Positions 35,306-44,149 are shown, numbered from the stretch's first letter. The stretch is 64,000 bases of DNA from Mycobacterium simiae (GCF_010727605.1 NZ_AP022568.1:3162001-3226000); one strand, 5' to 3'. Notes: a model not told the origin generated them from the sequence alone. Program-made: numbers and translations.

Positions 35306-36778
35306 TCAGGTCGCCCGAAGCGGCAGGGTGAGCAGGAATCGCGCGCCGGGATGATGTGCTACGCAAGATAATTCACCGCCGTGGGCACGGGCGAGGGCTC
35401 GGGCGATGGGCAATCCCAAACCTGCGCCGCCATGGTCGCGCGTGCGGGCAGTGTCTAGTCGGACGAGCCGATCGAAGATGCGTTCGCGGTCGGCGTCGGG
35501 GATCCCGGGCCCGGAGTCGGTCACCGTCAATTCGGCTCTCGGTGAGGCAGATTGGGTGGACCGGCGCACGTCGAGCACGATTTGGCCACCGGGTGGGGTG
35601 TGCCGGCGCGCGTTGTCAACGAGGTTGGACACGATCTGATTGACGCGGGTGCGGTCGGCGTGAATGGGCGCGGTCGGGTCGCCGGTGCGGGTCACGACGA
35701 GGTCGGGGGACAGGACTGCCGCCCGTTCGCATTCAGCCTCGGCTATGGCCGCCAGATCGGTGTCGGCGAGGTTCAAGGTGAGCCCGGCGTCGATACGACT
35801 CAAGTCGAGCATGTCGGCGACCAACCGCCCGGCGCGTCTGGATTCGGTCAATAACAGTGCCGCGCGGCGGTATTGGCTGTTCGTCGCCGTGTCGTCGCCC
35901 TGCTGTGCCGCAGCACCTAGGATCTGTTCTGCCGTGGCACGGATGCCGGTGATTGGAGTGCGCAGTTCGTGGGCAGCATCGGCGAGGAACTGGCGGGTGC
36001 GTTGTTCGGAGGCTTCAAGGGCATCCAGCATGCCGTCGAAAGCTGCCGCAGCGCGGCCCAATTCGGTGTTCACGCGATCGGGCCGCAGTCGCTGGCCGCG
36101 GTCGCCGGTCGTGATGGACCGGGCGAGGGTGGTGAGTCGGTCCAGCGGCCGGAGTGCGGTACGGGTGACCACCGTGAGTAGTAAACCCGCGACCGCCAGG
36201 GTGATCAGTCCTCCGGCAAGCATGACTTCACGTAGTCGTCGAATCAGCGCGGTCGTTTGGCTGGTGTCAGCCACCAGGATCACCCGCCCGCCCGACGTCA
36301 ACGGGTGAACCACCATGGTCGTCGTGGCATCAGGTGGCGGTGGCGGCGGGGGCCAGCCCGGCGGGGGTGGCGGGGGCCAGCCCGGCGGTGGGGGTGCACC
36401 CCAATTAGCCTGCGGTGCGGGCCATTCCGGGGGAGGTAAAGGCGCTGCGGCCCAGTTGGTGGTGTCGGGCTGGATGGTCCGGTCGCCATGAGTCGATCCG
36501 TCCGGGGCGACGAGAAGTGCACGGATGCCGCCGCCGCCCAGTTGTGCCACCAACTGGTCGGGGTCGGTATTCGCCGCGGCCAATGCATCCGCCCTGGCCG
36601 CGAGGGACATCAATCGATCGTGGAGGTCGTGACGAGTTTGGATCCCGATCAGCACGTCGATGGTGAGACCCAACACCACCAGCAGGACGGTGAGCACGCC
36701 GAGCACCAGCAGGGCTACCCGCCGGCTCAACGATGGCGTCCGGGTGCGCGGCAGCGACGGGGCAGGATGGGCGGTCAC
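35306..36778 (-). CDS. Sensor histidine kinase with Pro-Trp sensor segment
   Basis: A 490-residue membrane kinase. Helix 1 is VALLVLGVLTVLLVVLGLTI; the extracytoplasmic loop includes a Pro-rich stretch with WGAPPPPGWPPPPPPGWP; helix 2 is LAGGLITLAVAGLLLTVV. HAMP, H-box FLADAAHELRTPI, N-box NLVDNARRH, and G-boxes DSGPGIPD and GGAGLGLPI follow. GTG 36778 overlaps the regulator stop as GTGA, so the pair is coupled; a longer open frame upstream is a shadow of the regulator. Not phoR (present separately). The stimulus is unknown; the Pro-Trp motif matches the divergent gene's product. Confidence 0.88.
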   Translation of the reverse strand: MTAHPAPSLPRTRTPSLSRRVALLVLGVLTVLLVVLGLTIDVLIGIQTRHDLHDRLMSLAARADALAAANTDPDQLVAQLGGGGIRALLVAPDGSTHGDRTIQPDTTNWAAAPLPPPEWPAPQANWGAPPPPGWPPPPPPGWPPPPPPPDATTTMVVHPLTSGGRVILVADTSQTTALIRRLREVMLAGGLITLAVAGLLLTVVTRTALRPLDRLTTLARSITTGDRGQRLRPDRVNTELGRAAAAFDGMLDALEASEQRTRQFLADAAHELRTPITGIRATAEQILGAAAQQGDDTATNSQYRRAALLLTESRRAGRLVADMLDLSRIDAGLTLNLADTDLAAIAEAECERAAVLSPDLVVTRTGDPTAPIHADRTRVNQIVSNLVDNARRHTPPGGQIVLDVRRSTQSASPRAELTVTDSGPGIPDADRERIFDRLVRLDTARTRDHGGAGLGLPIARALARAHGGELSCVAHHPGARFLLTLPLRAT

Positions 36779-37500
36779 GGTCGGGTTGGTTGCAGCCGGT
36801 AGCCGATACCACGCACGGTGTGCAGGATCCGGGGCCCGTGCGCCTCGAGTTTGCGTCGCAGCCCGCTGATGTGGACGTGCACCAGATTGGCGTCGTAGGC
36901 GTCGTATCCCCACAGCGCGGTCAGGATCTGTCCGGCACTGACGATGCGGCCACGCTGCTCCACCAGGAAAGCGAGCAGTCGTAGCTCCGTGCCGGTCAGG
37001 TCCAGTGCTGCTCCCGCCCGGGCGGCGACGGCGGCATCGAGGTCTAACGTCAGGTCGCCGCATTGGACGACTGAGGGTAGGCGACCGCGGCGGCGCAGCA
37101 CCGCGCCCACCCGGGAAATCAACTCGGCCAGTTCGAAGGGTTTGACGATGTAGTCGTCGGCACCCCCGTCGAGTCCGCGTAACCGGTCGGGCAGCCCGTC
37201 TCGGGCGGTGAGCAACACGATCCCGGCCTGGCCCCAATCACGAACGACATCAATCAGTTCGAAGCCGTCGCGTCCCGGCATCATCACATCCAAGACGACG
37301 AGGTCGGGCCGGAAGCCGTTAAGGGTGTCCTCCAGCTCCCCGCCGTCGGGCCGGGTCGCGGTGAAATAGCCGGCTTCGGTCAACGCTTCGCTGACCATTT
37401 CGCGAATGGCCTCGGAATCTTCGACGACCAAGACGCGTGCGGCGACATCGGAGCGTGCCGCACCCCTCCCGACTCCGGGCGTGCGGTGGGGATGGCTCAT
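36775..37500 (-). CDS. OmpR-family response regulator
   Basis: A 241-residue regulator. The receiver domain has VVEDSE, the phosphoacceptor Asp in LVVLDVMMPGRDGF, Thr in LLTARD and Lys in DDYIVKPFEL. The winged-helix C-terminal domain contains GTELRLLAFLVEQRGRIVS and HVHISGLRRKL. It overlaps the kinase start by 4 nt and diverges from the Pro-rich membrane protein gene. Paired direct-repeat boxes in that intergenic region are likely its operators. Sequence differs from Mtb PhoP, TcrX and TrcR as I recall them. Confidence 0.88.
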   Translation of the reverse strand: MSHPHRTPGVGRGAARSDVAARVLVVEDSEAIREMVSEALTEAGYFTATRPDGGELEDTLNGFRPDLVVLDVMMPGRDGFELIDVVRDWGQAGIVLLTARDGLPDRLRGLDGGADDYIVKPFELAELISRVGAVLRRRGRLPSVVQCGDLTLDLDAAVAARAGAALDLTGTELRLLAFLVEQRGRIVSAGQILTALWGYDAYDANLVHVHISGLRRKLEAHGPRILHTVRGIGYRLQPTRP

Positions 37501-37520
37501 GTCTCCATTGTCGACCGATT

Positions 37521-37577
37521 TCTGAAGCCGACCTGAGGAAATCGCGTTCCGGCCCTCGTCTTCAGGTCGGGCTCAGA
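37521..37577. promoter_or_regulatory. Inverted pair of response-regulator boxes
   Basis: Two 19-bp sites in opposite orientation, TCTGAAGCCGACCTGAGGA (37521-37539) and, on the other strand, TCTGAGCCCGACCTGAAGA (37559-37577), agree at 16 of 19 positions. Each holds CTGA twice with an 11-bp period, the spacing of OmpR-type operators. One sits near each divergent gene. Confidence 0.65.
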
Positions 37578-37631
37578 TCCGCTCCCTACGGTCGCGGGCA
37601 TCGCAAGATTTCCACTTTTGGAGGCAGACTC

Positions 37632-38102
37632 ATGGCTGACGAGCAACAAATACCCCCTACACCCGGCGCGGCGATCGGGGAACACCCTGACCACCTCGAC
37701 AACTCGAGGACACCGGTGCCCCGGCGCTCGATCGTGCGGCGGTATCCCGTCGGTGTGGCTGTCGGAGCCGGCGTCGCCGGCCTGGTCATGGGCGGGATCC
37801 TGACGGCCGCCATTCTGCCGGCCCTGATGTTCGGCCCCCCGATCGCCGGGCCTTTCGGTGCACCCCCACCGCCGCCCGCAGTGCCGGTCCCGCCGTGGGG
37901 CGCACCACCACCACCTCCCGAATGGGGGCCGCCGCCGCCCGGATGGGGGCCGCCGTCCCCCGGATGGGGGCCGCCGCCTGGGCGTGCCGTTATGCCGCCC
38001 CCGCCTGGCCAGCTACCGACGCCGCCCGGAGCCATCACTCCCCCTCCTCCGGGAGCAGCGCAGCCCGGTGGCCCGCCTCCGGTATCCGGGCCGCAGCGAT
38101 GA
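37632..38102 (+). CDS. Proline-rich single-pass membrane protein
   Basis: A 156-residue protein. The first 45 residues are cytoplasmic; VGVAVGAGVAGLVMGGILTA begins a membrane helix. The outside part is Pro-rich with PPPEWGPPPPGWGPPSPGWG, matching the Pro-Trp stretch in the sensor loop of the divergent kinase. ATG 37632 is preceded by GGAGGCAGACTC. It shares the control region with the response regulator. Likely a target or accessory of that two-component system; no enzyme domain. Confidence 0.75.
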   Translation: MADEQQIPPTPGAAIGEHPDHLDNSRTPVPRRSIVRRYPVGVAVGAGVAGLVMGGILTAAILPALMFGPPIAGPFGAPPPPPAVPVPPWGAPPPPPEWGPPPPGWGPPSPGWGPPPGRAVMPPPPGQLPTPPGAITPPPPGAAQPGGPPPVSGPQR

Positions 38103-38247
38103 AGGTGCTGCGTGTCGCACGGGCCACTCGCACGTGGCCGAGTAGCAGGAGGAAATGTGTGCTGCATGTCAAGCGGTGATGGCCGGTCCGGTGAGTCCGC
38201 CTCCGCCTGGCGGACTGCCCGGACCCGCATCACCCCACCCCGGGGGT

Positions 38248-38694
38248 TTAATGCTTCTGATTGGCAAAGTAATCGAGGCACACGGTGGTGCCGTCGGGGC
38301 GTGTGTCGATGCGGCAATGATCGGCCAACGCATGCATCAGCATGATGCCGCGAGAGGCGCGTGGGTCGTGGGGATGGCGCGGCGACGATTGTCGTCGCCA
38401 GGTCCCCCGGTCGCTGACGCATACCCTGATTGTCTCCGCGGCGGGGTCGTAACCGGCCTCGAGTTCCATGGTGCCGACGGTGTTCCGGGCGCGGTAGGCG
38501 TGTTCAACGCAGTTGGCGAGCGCCTCGTTGACGCCGAGAACGATGTCGTCGCTGATCTCCGGCGACGCCTGCGGCAGCTTTCGCAGCCAGCTTTGCAAGA
38601 CGCGACGCAACTCGCTCGCGGTGATGGCGTCGGCTGAGCCCGCACAGCTCAACGGCGCCGGCGCTGGCGAGACCGCTGAATTCGTTAAGCTCAT
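38248..38694 (-). CDS. RsbW-like anti-sigma/serine kinase (GHKL ATPase)
   Basis: A 148-residue single-domain GHKL ATPase. The N-box is NEALANCVEHAYR, the G1 box VSDRGTWR, the G2 box RGIMLMHALADHCRID, and the strand GTTVCLDYF closes the domain. ATG 38694 follows GAGGACC. Family members bind sigma factors or phosphorylate anti-sigma antagonists in general stress control. No sigma factor or STAS-domain gene is adjacent, so the partner is elsewhere. A longer frame upstream lacks homology-like sequence. Confidence 0.8.
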   Translation of the reverse strand: MSLTNSAVSPAPAPLSCAGSADAITASELRRVLQSWLRKLPQASPEISDDIVLGVNEALANCVEHAYRARNTVGTMELEAGYDPAAETIRVCVSDRGTWRRQSSPRHPHDPRASRGIMLMHALADHCRIDTRPDGTTVCLDYFANQKH

Positions 38695-38847
38695 AGGTCC
38701 TCGGATACCCAGCCGGGCCGGGAAAGAACCGGGAAAGAACCCTGGGTGTGTATCGCTTCTGCCACAGAACAATAGCGGAGCCGATACCTGGCTCATCACC
38801 GAAGCCATTGATGCTGAGCATCTTTGGGTGATGGCGGCCATCGCGGG

Positions 38848-39312
38848 CTACGGGCCCGCGACGCTGTCCATCGGTGGCCCGTCACCATGTCCGAGATTGT
38901 GGCCGGCCAAACTGGTCGCGAATGCTTTGCCACCCTGCACGGTCCCGACAATGTCCACGGCTTCGTCGACCATGAAAGGCGAAGCGGCGGTGACCCGTTG
39001 GCTTCCGCTGTGGGTAATCACGGTGGTATCGGGGGTGAGGAAGTAGGTCCGGGTAAACCCGCCGGCACTGCGCGCGGTAACCGAATCCTGTGTCACCGCG
39101 ATCAGGACGCCTTCTTGACTCACCGGGAGAGCGCCCGCTGCCGAAGGTATCGTGGCCGCCACCCCGTCGGACGGCGAGGGCTTCTCGGTGTACGTCCCCA
39201 ACATCGTCAACGCGGCAAACGCCGCCGCACACAGCAGCGACAGGGGAGCAGCAGCACATACGACTGCGCGGTCTCGCTTGCGCAATACCGGCATTCGATG
39301 TTTGGCCCCCAC
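38848..39312 (-). CDS. Membrane-anchored conserved hypothetical protein
   Basis: A 154-residue protein from GTG 39312 (AAGGA 7 nt upstream). A basic N-terminus (RMPVLRKRDR) precedes a helix (AAPLSLLCAAAFAALTMLG) and an exported domain with short beta-type segments such as VLIAVTQDSVTARSAGG and AVDIVGTVQGGKAFA, resembling DUF5666-like OB folds. TTG 39369 would lengthen the N-terminus by 19 residues. The function is unknown. Confidence 0.6.
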   Translation of the reverse strand: MGAKHRMPVLRKRDRAVVCAAAPLSLLCAAAFAALTMLGTYTEKPSPSDGVAATIPSAAGALPVSQEGVLIAVTQDSVTARSAGGFTRTYFLTPDTTVITHSGSQRVTAASPFMVDEAVDIVGTVQGGKAFATSLAGHNLGHGDGPPMDSVAGP

Positions 39313-39433
39313 AATGTGTCCTTGTCTCCCCACCAATGAAGTCAACGAATCTCGGACGGATTCGTTCAATTCCGCTTCGTTCAGTGCAGAGTTACCCGAC
39401 GGCCCCGCGGGGCAAACCCGTGTGCGCGGGCGG

Positions 39434-39748
39434 CTAGTTCGCGTTCAGCCCGGGACAATCTTGATAGCGAGCCGCATCGATGAAGGCGTCCGCCCGCTCC
39501 GCGGCCTCGTCGTCATCCATACCGGTCACCAAGACGTCGTTGGCCTTCTCGGCCGTGCTGACGATCTGCCGGCGTGTCCAGCCTTGCGCCAGCGCCGCGC
39601 AGATCGTCGATTCCGTCTGATTCCTGTGGTTCGGCCAGTCGGGAGCAAACGTAATCGGGTCGCCGTGAGCGGTGGCCATCGCAGCGGGTGTCACAGCCGC
39701 GCCGATAAGCGGAATCGCCAACACCAGCACTGGGAGCAATTTCGTCAT
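39434..39748 (-). CDS. Exported DUF732 protein
   Basis: A 104-residue protein with signal peptide LLPVLVLAIPLIGAAVTPAA (cleavage near ATA-HGDP) and a helical domain carrying two Cys (TICAALAQGWT and QDCPGLNAN), the hallmark of the mycobacterial DUF732 family. ATG 39748 is chosen over upstream codons that precede the signal. The function is unknown; family members are exported and abundant in mycobacteria. Confidence 0.75.
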   Translation of the reverse strand: MTKLLPVLVLAIPLIGAAVTPAAMATAHGDPITFAPDWPNHRNQTESTICAALAQGWTRRQIVSTAEKANDVLVTGMDDDEAAERADAFIDAARYQDCPGLNAN

Positions 39749-39868
39749 AGGCGCTGACCGTACGCAAGTTAACCGGGAGTTGGCTGTGTCGTTACTGTAC
39801 GTCGGCCCGCCGTTCACACCATTCGGATGGGACGCCCCAGTGGGCCGCCGGACCATCGCGGCGGGAGG

Positions 39869-40237
39869 TCACCGGTCGTCGGCTTCGGCTTCCTGGCGTT
39901 TGAGCTCGGCCAGTTTGTGGTCGGCCGCGGCCGACTGGCGGTGAAAGCAGGCAGACTCGCGCATGACGTCGGCGTTGCCGACGCCCTGTTGAATGGTTTC
40001 GTCTTCGACCGCAGCGAGTCGCTCGTGCAGTCTCGCCGACGTTTCGAGGCTTCCGGCAGCCGAACGCGCCGCCGCAGCCGCCGCTCGACGCGCCTGCTCT
40101 GCTCGGTGCTCGGCGTCCTCGACGTCTTGCCGGGTGACCGGTCTTCCCTCGTCCGGTCCGTCCGGGCGCCGCCGCAGTTCAGCGGCGCGGCGTGCGGCGT
40201 CGACCGCTCGTATCTCGGGGTCACGTTCAGTAGCCAT
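39869..40237 (-). CDS. Ala/Arg-rich coiled-coil-like hypothetical protein
   Basis: A 122-residue, highly charged helical protein (AEQARRAAAAAARSAAGSLE, HKLAELKRQEAEADDR). No signal peptide or membrane helix. ATG 40237 has GAAGGCAGACC upstream. It may form a coiled coil. No family recognised, and such Ala/Arg-rich frames can be spurious in high-GC DNA, but the mix of acidic and basic residues looks coding. Confidence 0.55.
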   Translation of the reverse strand: MATERDPEIRAVDAARRAAELRRRPDGPDEGRPVTRQDVEDAEHRAEQARRAAAAAARSAAGSLETSARLHERLAAVEDETIQQGVGNADVMRESACFHRQSAAADHKLAELKRQEAEADDR

Positions 40238-40350
40238 GGTCTGCCTTCTTGTCGCGATCTACCGTCCATAGACGTTGTGCCCGCAGTGACGCCCGTCATT
40301 CGTGTCAACCCAGACTTGTGGCAACCGCGCGCCGCTCTCAAACTGGTGAT

Positions 40351-41145
40351 ATGCGCGACCGCGAGACCATCGAGTCGGAATTGCGGCGACTTGCGCAACG
40401 GGGCGGGCAGCTCTCGCCGCGAGAGGCTGACGCGCTGCTAGATGAGCTCCTGGCGCACAACGCGGGCGCGCCCCGCACCGACGCGGTGGCAGCAGAGGAG
40501 CTCGTGTTCGTCCCCGACGCCTGGTTGCGTGAGACCCGTGAGACCAGGGCCCGCCGCGCTACCCGCCGCTGCCGCGGCACGCTGCGCCGTTTCGGCCTGA
40601 GGGCGGCGTTGCCGCTTTCCGTGGTGGGTCTGATTGCCGCGGTCATCGTGACCTTCGTGATGCATCGTCAGTCTTTGGCAGGACAGCCGGCTGAGGCGCA
40701 ACCGGCGCAAAGCCCGCCGCGAGCGAGCACGCCCGCAGCGCCGCGCCCGGTTGTGCCGCAAGCGCCCGAGCCGCGCAGCGGCGTTACAGACAAGGTATTC
40801 GTCGCGGCCTTGACGCACGAAGGCGTGCCGGTGCCCAGCGCGGAATACGTCGTGAGCCAGGGCCACGCCGTGTGCGACTACCTCGCGCAGCACCGCAATT
40901 ACGCGGATGCGGTCGCCTTCGTGCAGCGCTCGTCGATTTGGGATGCCGACCAGAGCGCTGAGGTCACCGCGGGCGCCATCATCTCCTACTGCCCGCAGTC
41001 TCAACCCTCCATGGCCGACGAGCTGCAGCCGACCTACCAGAACACCCTCTCCGACTTGCAGGCCATCGAAGGAAAACTGCAAGGCATTCAGGATGACCTG
41101 CACGGGATTCGGGGGAGCCTGGACAGTCTGCCGGGGCATCCCTGA
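40351..41145 (+). CDS. Membrane-anchored DUF732-like protein
   Basis: A 264-residue protein. The cytoplasmic N-terminus begins MRDRETIESELRRLAQRGGQ; a membrane helix (ALPLSVVGLIAAVIVTFVM) lies near residue 100; then a Pro/Ala linker and a C-terminal domain with the DUF732 pattern (DKVFVAALTHEGVPV, VCDYLAQHRNY, AIISYCPQ). The C-terminus has a short heptad-like segment. The function is unknown. Confidence 0.72.
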   Translation: MRDRETIESELRRLAQRGGQLSPREADALLDELLAHNAGAPRTDAVAAEELVFVPDAWLRETRETRARRATRRCRGTLRRFGLRAALPLSVVGLIAAVIVTFVMHRQSLAGQPAEAQPAQSPPRASTPAAPRPVVPQAPEPRSGVTDKVFVAALTHEGVPVPSAEYVVSQGHAVCDYLAQHRNYADAVAFVQRSSIWDADQSAEVTAGAIISYCPQSQPSMADELQPTYQNTLSDLQAIEGKLQGIQDDLHGIRGSLDSLPGHP

Positions 41146-41192
41146 TCCGGGTGTCGTGTCCGGTCGCCGCCGGGCCAGCCCGAAGGTGCGCG

Positions 41193-42416
41193 TTACGGCG
41201 ACCTGTCCGCCAAGGCGATGAGCGCTTGCGCCGCATCCTCGGGTACTGACATGTCTAATCCGGTGACTTCTTTGAACCGCCGCAGCCGTTTCATGATGGT
41301 GTTGCGATGGCAGAACAGCATTGCCGACGTGCGGGCGATGTCCCCGGTTCGGGAATAGGTCCGGACTGTCATGAGCAGTTGGTGTCGTTCAGTTTCACTC
41401 AAAGCGTCGACGCTTTGCCGCACGCTGTCGACAAATTGTGGCATTCGACTCCGCAGGCTTGCGCCAGCCATCAGCGTCCAGACGTCAGACATCGCCGCAG
41501 GGCCGGTGAACTTCGGTGGCAAGGCCAGCGCGATCTCGCAGGCCACACTCGCGGCGTGACGAACGCCTTGCAAGCCGAGATGAAGCGGCGCGATTCCGCA
41601 GGCGACTTGCAGGAGGGCGTGAGCATCGCCGCTGCGTCGCCAGCCGTCCGGTACCCCGTGCAGGGCGGTAGCGTCCGCCGGGAGTGCCGCCCAGAAGACA
41701 ACTGTGCAGCCGCCCCGTGCATGGCTGTAGGCCTGCCGCCCTTGCCTGCGCAGTTGTTCGGCGAATGACCGCAGTGAGTCGTCGTGCGTGATCGGAGCGG
41801 CTGCCGCCCACAGCCCGGCATCCACGGGGATCGACAACGTCGCGCTGGCGCGGGCCGTCAGCTCAGGCGCCTGCGGCTCATCCGACAGCAGCAGCGCTAC
41901 AAAGGATTGTTTGCTGATCGACTTCTCTTCGGCCATGCGGACTCGCTCGTCCATGAATGCGTTGTGAATACGCCCTGCGAAAGAGTCGACCGCCGTCCAG
42001 ACGTGTTGAACGTGGACCGCCAAAGTCAGGGCGTCGCTTTGCTTGGCCAGCCACAACAGGTGTGACCACAGTAAGCCGAAGTCGAGATGGATTGCTGCAG
42101 TGAGCTTCTGGGCTTCGACCCCTTGGCGGGCGCGCCGCGCACCGAGCCGGTGGGGAAAGTCGGGGTCGGACGCAGCGGGTGGTTGCGCCGAGCCGGCCGC
42201 GGCATAGCGACGCAACTCGGAGAGGAGGAAGTCGAACGCATCCCTGGATGACTCGCGCAACTCTTGGCGTTCGACCAATCCCTCGTAGTACAGCTGTCCT
42301 TCCTGGATCTCCTGCATGAAGCGATCCGCAAGTTGGTCGCGCCACCCGTGAAGCTCTCCGAGAAGTTCGAGCCAGCGTGCCGTCGTCGTCACGCGGATGC
42401 GATCGACACTCTTCAT
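41193..42416 (-). CDS. PucR/CdaR-type transcriptional regulator
   Basis: A 407-residue regulator. The C-terminal helix-turn-helix of the PucR family is clear (LLMTVRTYSRTGDIARTSAM, FCHRNTIMKRLRRFKEVTGL). The middle resembles the GGDEF-like degenerate domain of these regulators, and the N-terminus is an all-helical sensor. Members activate genes for purine, ureide or sugar-acid use when the inducer is present. It diverges from an M20 ureido-hydrolase, an MFS transporter and an amidase, with a 42-bp palindrome between, so it is the likely local regulator. Confidence 0.85.
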   Translation of the reverse strand: MKSVDRIRVTTTARWLELLGELHGWRDQLADRFMQEIQEGQLYYEGLVERQELRESSRDAFDFLLSELRRYAAAGSAQPPAASDPDFPHRLGARRARQGVEAQKLTAAIHLDFGLLWSHLLWLAKQSDALTLAVHVQHVWTAVDSFAGRIHNAFMDERVRMAEEKSISKQSFVALLLSDEPQAPELTARASATLSIPVDAGLWAAAAPITHDDSLRSFAEQLRRQGRQAYSHARGGCTVVFWAALPADATALHGVPDGWRRSGDAHALLQVACGIAPLHLGLQGVRHAASVACEIALALPPKFTGPAAMSDVWTLMAGASLRSRMPQFVDSVRQSVDALSETERHQLLMTVRTYSRTGDIARTSAMLFCHRNTIMKRLRRFKEVTGLDMSVPEDAAQALIALADRSP

Positions 42417-42826
42417 GAGTCGAAATTTAGTTGCACTGTGGTGACATCAGCTCTTGTCGAGTGCTTGTGCCCCGGCGATACTGATCGTGAGGTCGGTGCG
42501 GGCCGCACTCGAGGCCGCGGAAGCGCGGGACTGTAACAAGCCGATCAACCAGTGTTAACGCGGTTTATCGATGGTTTCCAACGGATATCGGCGTCGCCGA
42601 GGTCGGGGTCGGTCTTCCCGTGACAGCGCGGCAGCTGGCCGCACCTATCGGCAATTGGGTGTGCAGATGCACACCCAATTGCCGATAACTGGTTGCTCCC
42701 TGCTCTCGAAAACAGCGCGCGCCTCGCGCTAACTTCCTTACCAGCCGACGCATGGCCATAGCTCCAAAAAGCTTGTGCGGCTTGGCGTAATCGACCCAGC
42801 CTATCAGCACAGGAAGTGAGTAACAG
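42417..42826. other. Divergent control region of the ureide cassette
   Basis: A 410-bp gap without a supported gene; frames over it give Arg/Ser-rich shadows. It holds the palindrome at 42646-42687 about 140 bp from the hydrolase start and 230 bp from the regulator start. I see no clear sigma-70 hexamers. Confidence 0.6.
42646..42687. promoter_or_regulatory. 42-bp palindrome, candidate PucR-type operator
   Basis: TATCGGCAATTGGGTGTGCA (42646-42665) is followed by GA and then its perfect reverse complement (42668-42687). No T-run follows, so it is not an obvious terminator. Its place between a PucR-type regulator and its likely target genes suggests an operator. Confidence 0.6.
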
Positions 42827-44149
42827 GTGGCCTCGCGGACCGATATTGAGCATGTCACGGCCATGGCGACAGCTCCGAACCAGGACGACGCCTTCCTCGA
42901 CGATTTCGCGGCCATGTCCGCCTTCGGCGCTACCGACGCAGGTGGCGTGGATCGGCAGGCCGCAACCGCCGCGTACGGACAGGCGCGTAAATGGCTTGCC
43001 AGCTGGCTAGGAGGCCGCGGCTTCCGCATCGAGCGAGACCGTATCGGCAACCTGTTCGGATTCCTCGAGCTAACGCCCGGTGCTCCGTACGTACTTGTTG
43101 GCTCCCATCTCGATAGCCAGCCACGAGGCGGTAAGTTTGACGGCGCTTACGGAGTCCTCGCGGCCGCGCACGCCGCCGACCGAGTGCGAAAACGATACCG
43201 GCGCAACGGTGCTCAAGCTGTACTGAATATCGCCGTCGTGGACTGGTTCAACGAGGAGGGGTCGCGGTTTCAGCCCAGCATGATGGGCAGCGGCGTCTTT
43301 ACCGGCAAGCTTGACCTCGAAGATGCGCTGAGCACCCCAGATCTCGCGGGCGTCACTGTGGGGGAAGCGATGGCAAGCATCGACGAGCTCGGCTCGAACC
43401 CCGTCGGCTCGCCGAGTGTCGCCGCCGCGGCGTATGTCGAGATCCACATCGAACAGGGCAAGACGCTCGAAAAAGAAGCGACAGCTATCGGGCTGGTCAC
43501 CTCCACTTGGGCGGCGAACAAGTACGAGGTTGAAGTTGTTGGGGCACAATCGCATACGGGCGCGACCGACATGGAAGACCGTCAGGACGCCCTGTACGGT
43601 GCGGCACTTGTGGTGGCCGCTGTGCGCGAAATCGCTGATTCGTTTCCCGGCCGTTTGCACAGCTCGTGTGGTCAGTTAACTGTATTTCCGAACTCTCCCA
43701 ACGCGGTTGCGGGCAAAGTCCAAATGCATCTCGACCTACGAACCTCCGACGATCCAATTCTCGTTGAGGCGGAGGAGCAACTACGACAACGGTGCGCGGC
43801 TATCGAGGTAAAGGCCAACGTCAAAATCGAGAAACGACGCACGCATAGCTGGTCGGCCAATTACTACCAGCCCGAAGGCGTCGAACTCGCCCGCCGAACT
43901 GCCGAAGATCTGGGTCTGAGCTACATGGAGATCCGCACTCGAGCCGGCCATGACTCGACCAATATGAAGGACCTGGTCCCAACAATGATGTTGTTCATCC
44001 CGAGCGTCGGCGGAATCTCACACAGCGAATTGGAGTACACCGCCGACGTGGATCTGTGCAACGGCGTGGCCATGGTCACCGAACTCCTTGCACGCATCAC
44101 CACCGGCGCACTCGGCAGCGCTGCCAGCCGCCCGCCAGCGCAACGTTGA
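42827..44149 (+). CDS. M20 zinc hydrolase: allantoate amidohydrolase/N-carbamoylase family
   Basis: A 440-residue Zn-dependent hydrolase. Metal motifs are VGSHLDSQPRGGKFDGAYGV, FNEEGSRFQPS and EIHIEQGKTLE. The dimerisation domain has SHTGATDMEDRQDAL, and the C-terminal GHDSTNM and GGISHSELEYT complete the site. The pattern is that of allantoate amidohydrolase, beta-ureidopropionase and L-N-carbamoylase, which release ammonia and CO2 from ureido groups. I cannot separate these by eye. GTG 42827 is used; ATG 42863 is an alternative. First gene of the cassette with an MFS transporter and an amidase. Confidence 0.88.
   Translation: MASRTDIEHVTAMATAPNQDDAFLDDFAAMSAFGATDAGGVDRQAATAAYGQARKWLASWLGGRGFRIERDRIGNLFGFLELTPGAPYVLVGSHLDSQPRGGKFDGAYGVLAAAHAADRVRKRYRRNGAQAVLNIAVVDWFNEEGSRFQPSMMGSGVFTGKLDLEDALSTPDLAGVTVGEAMASIDELGSNPVGSPSVAAAAYVEIHIEQGKTLEKEATAIGLVTSTWAANKYEVEVVGAQSHTGATDMEDRQDALYGAALVVAAVREIADSFPGRLHSSCGQLTVFPNSPNAVAGKVQMHLDLRTSDDPILVEAEEQLRQRCAAIEVKANVKIEKRRTHSWSANYYQPEGVELARRTAEDLGLSYMEIRTRAGHDSTNMKDLVPTMMLFIPSVGGISHSELEYTADVDLCNGVAMVTELLARITTGALGSAASRPPAQR

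Noticed and set aside
35306..37237. Long version of the histidine kinase starting at 37237
   Set aside because: The extra N-terminus overlaps the response regulator in another frame and is Arg/Pro-rich shadow; GTG 36778 gives a normal kinase.
38155..38637. A 160-codon plus-strand frame starting MCAACQAVMAGPV with AGGAGG just upstream
   Set aside because: The ribosome site is only 2 nt from the ATG, and most of the frame is antisense to the well-supported RsbW-like gene.
42646..42687. Rho-independent terminator
   Set aside because: No T-run on either side, and it lies between divergent starts, not after a gene.
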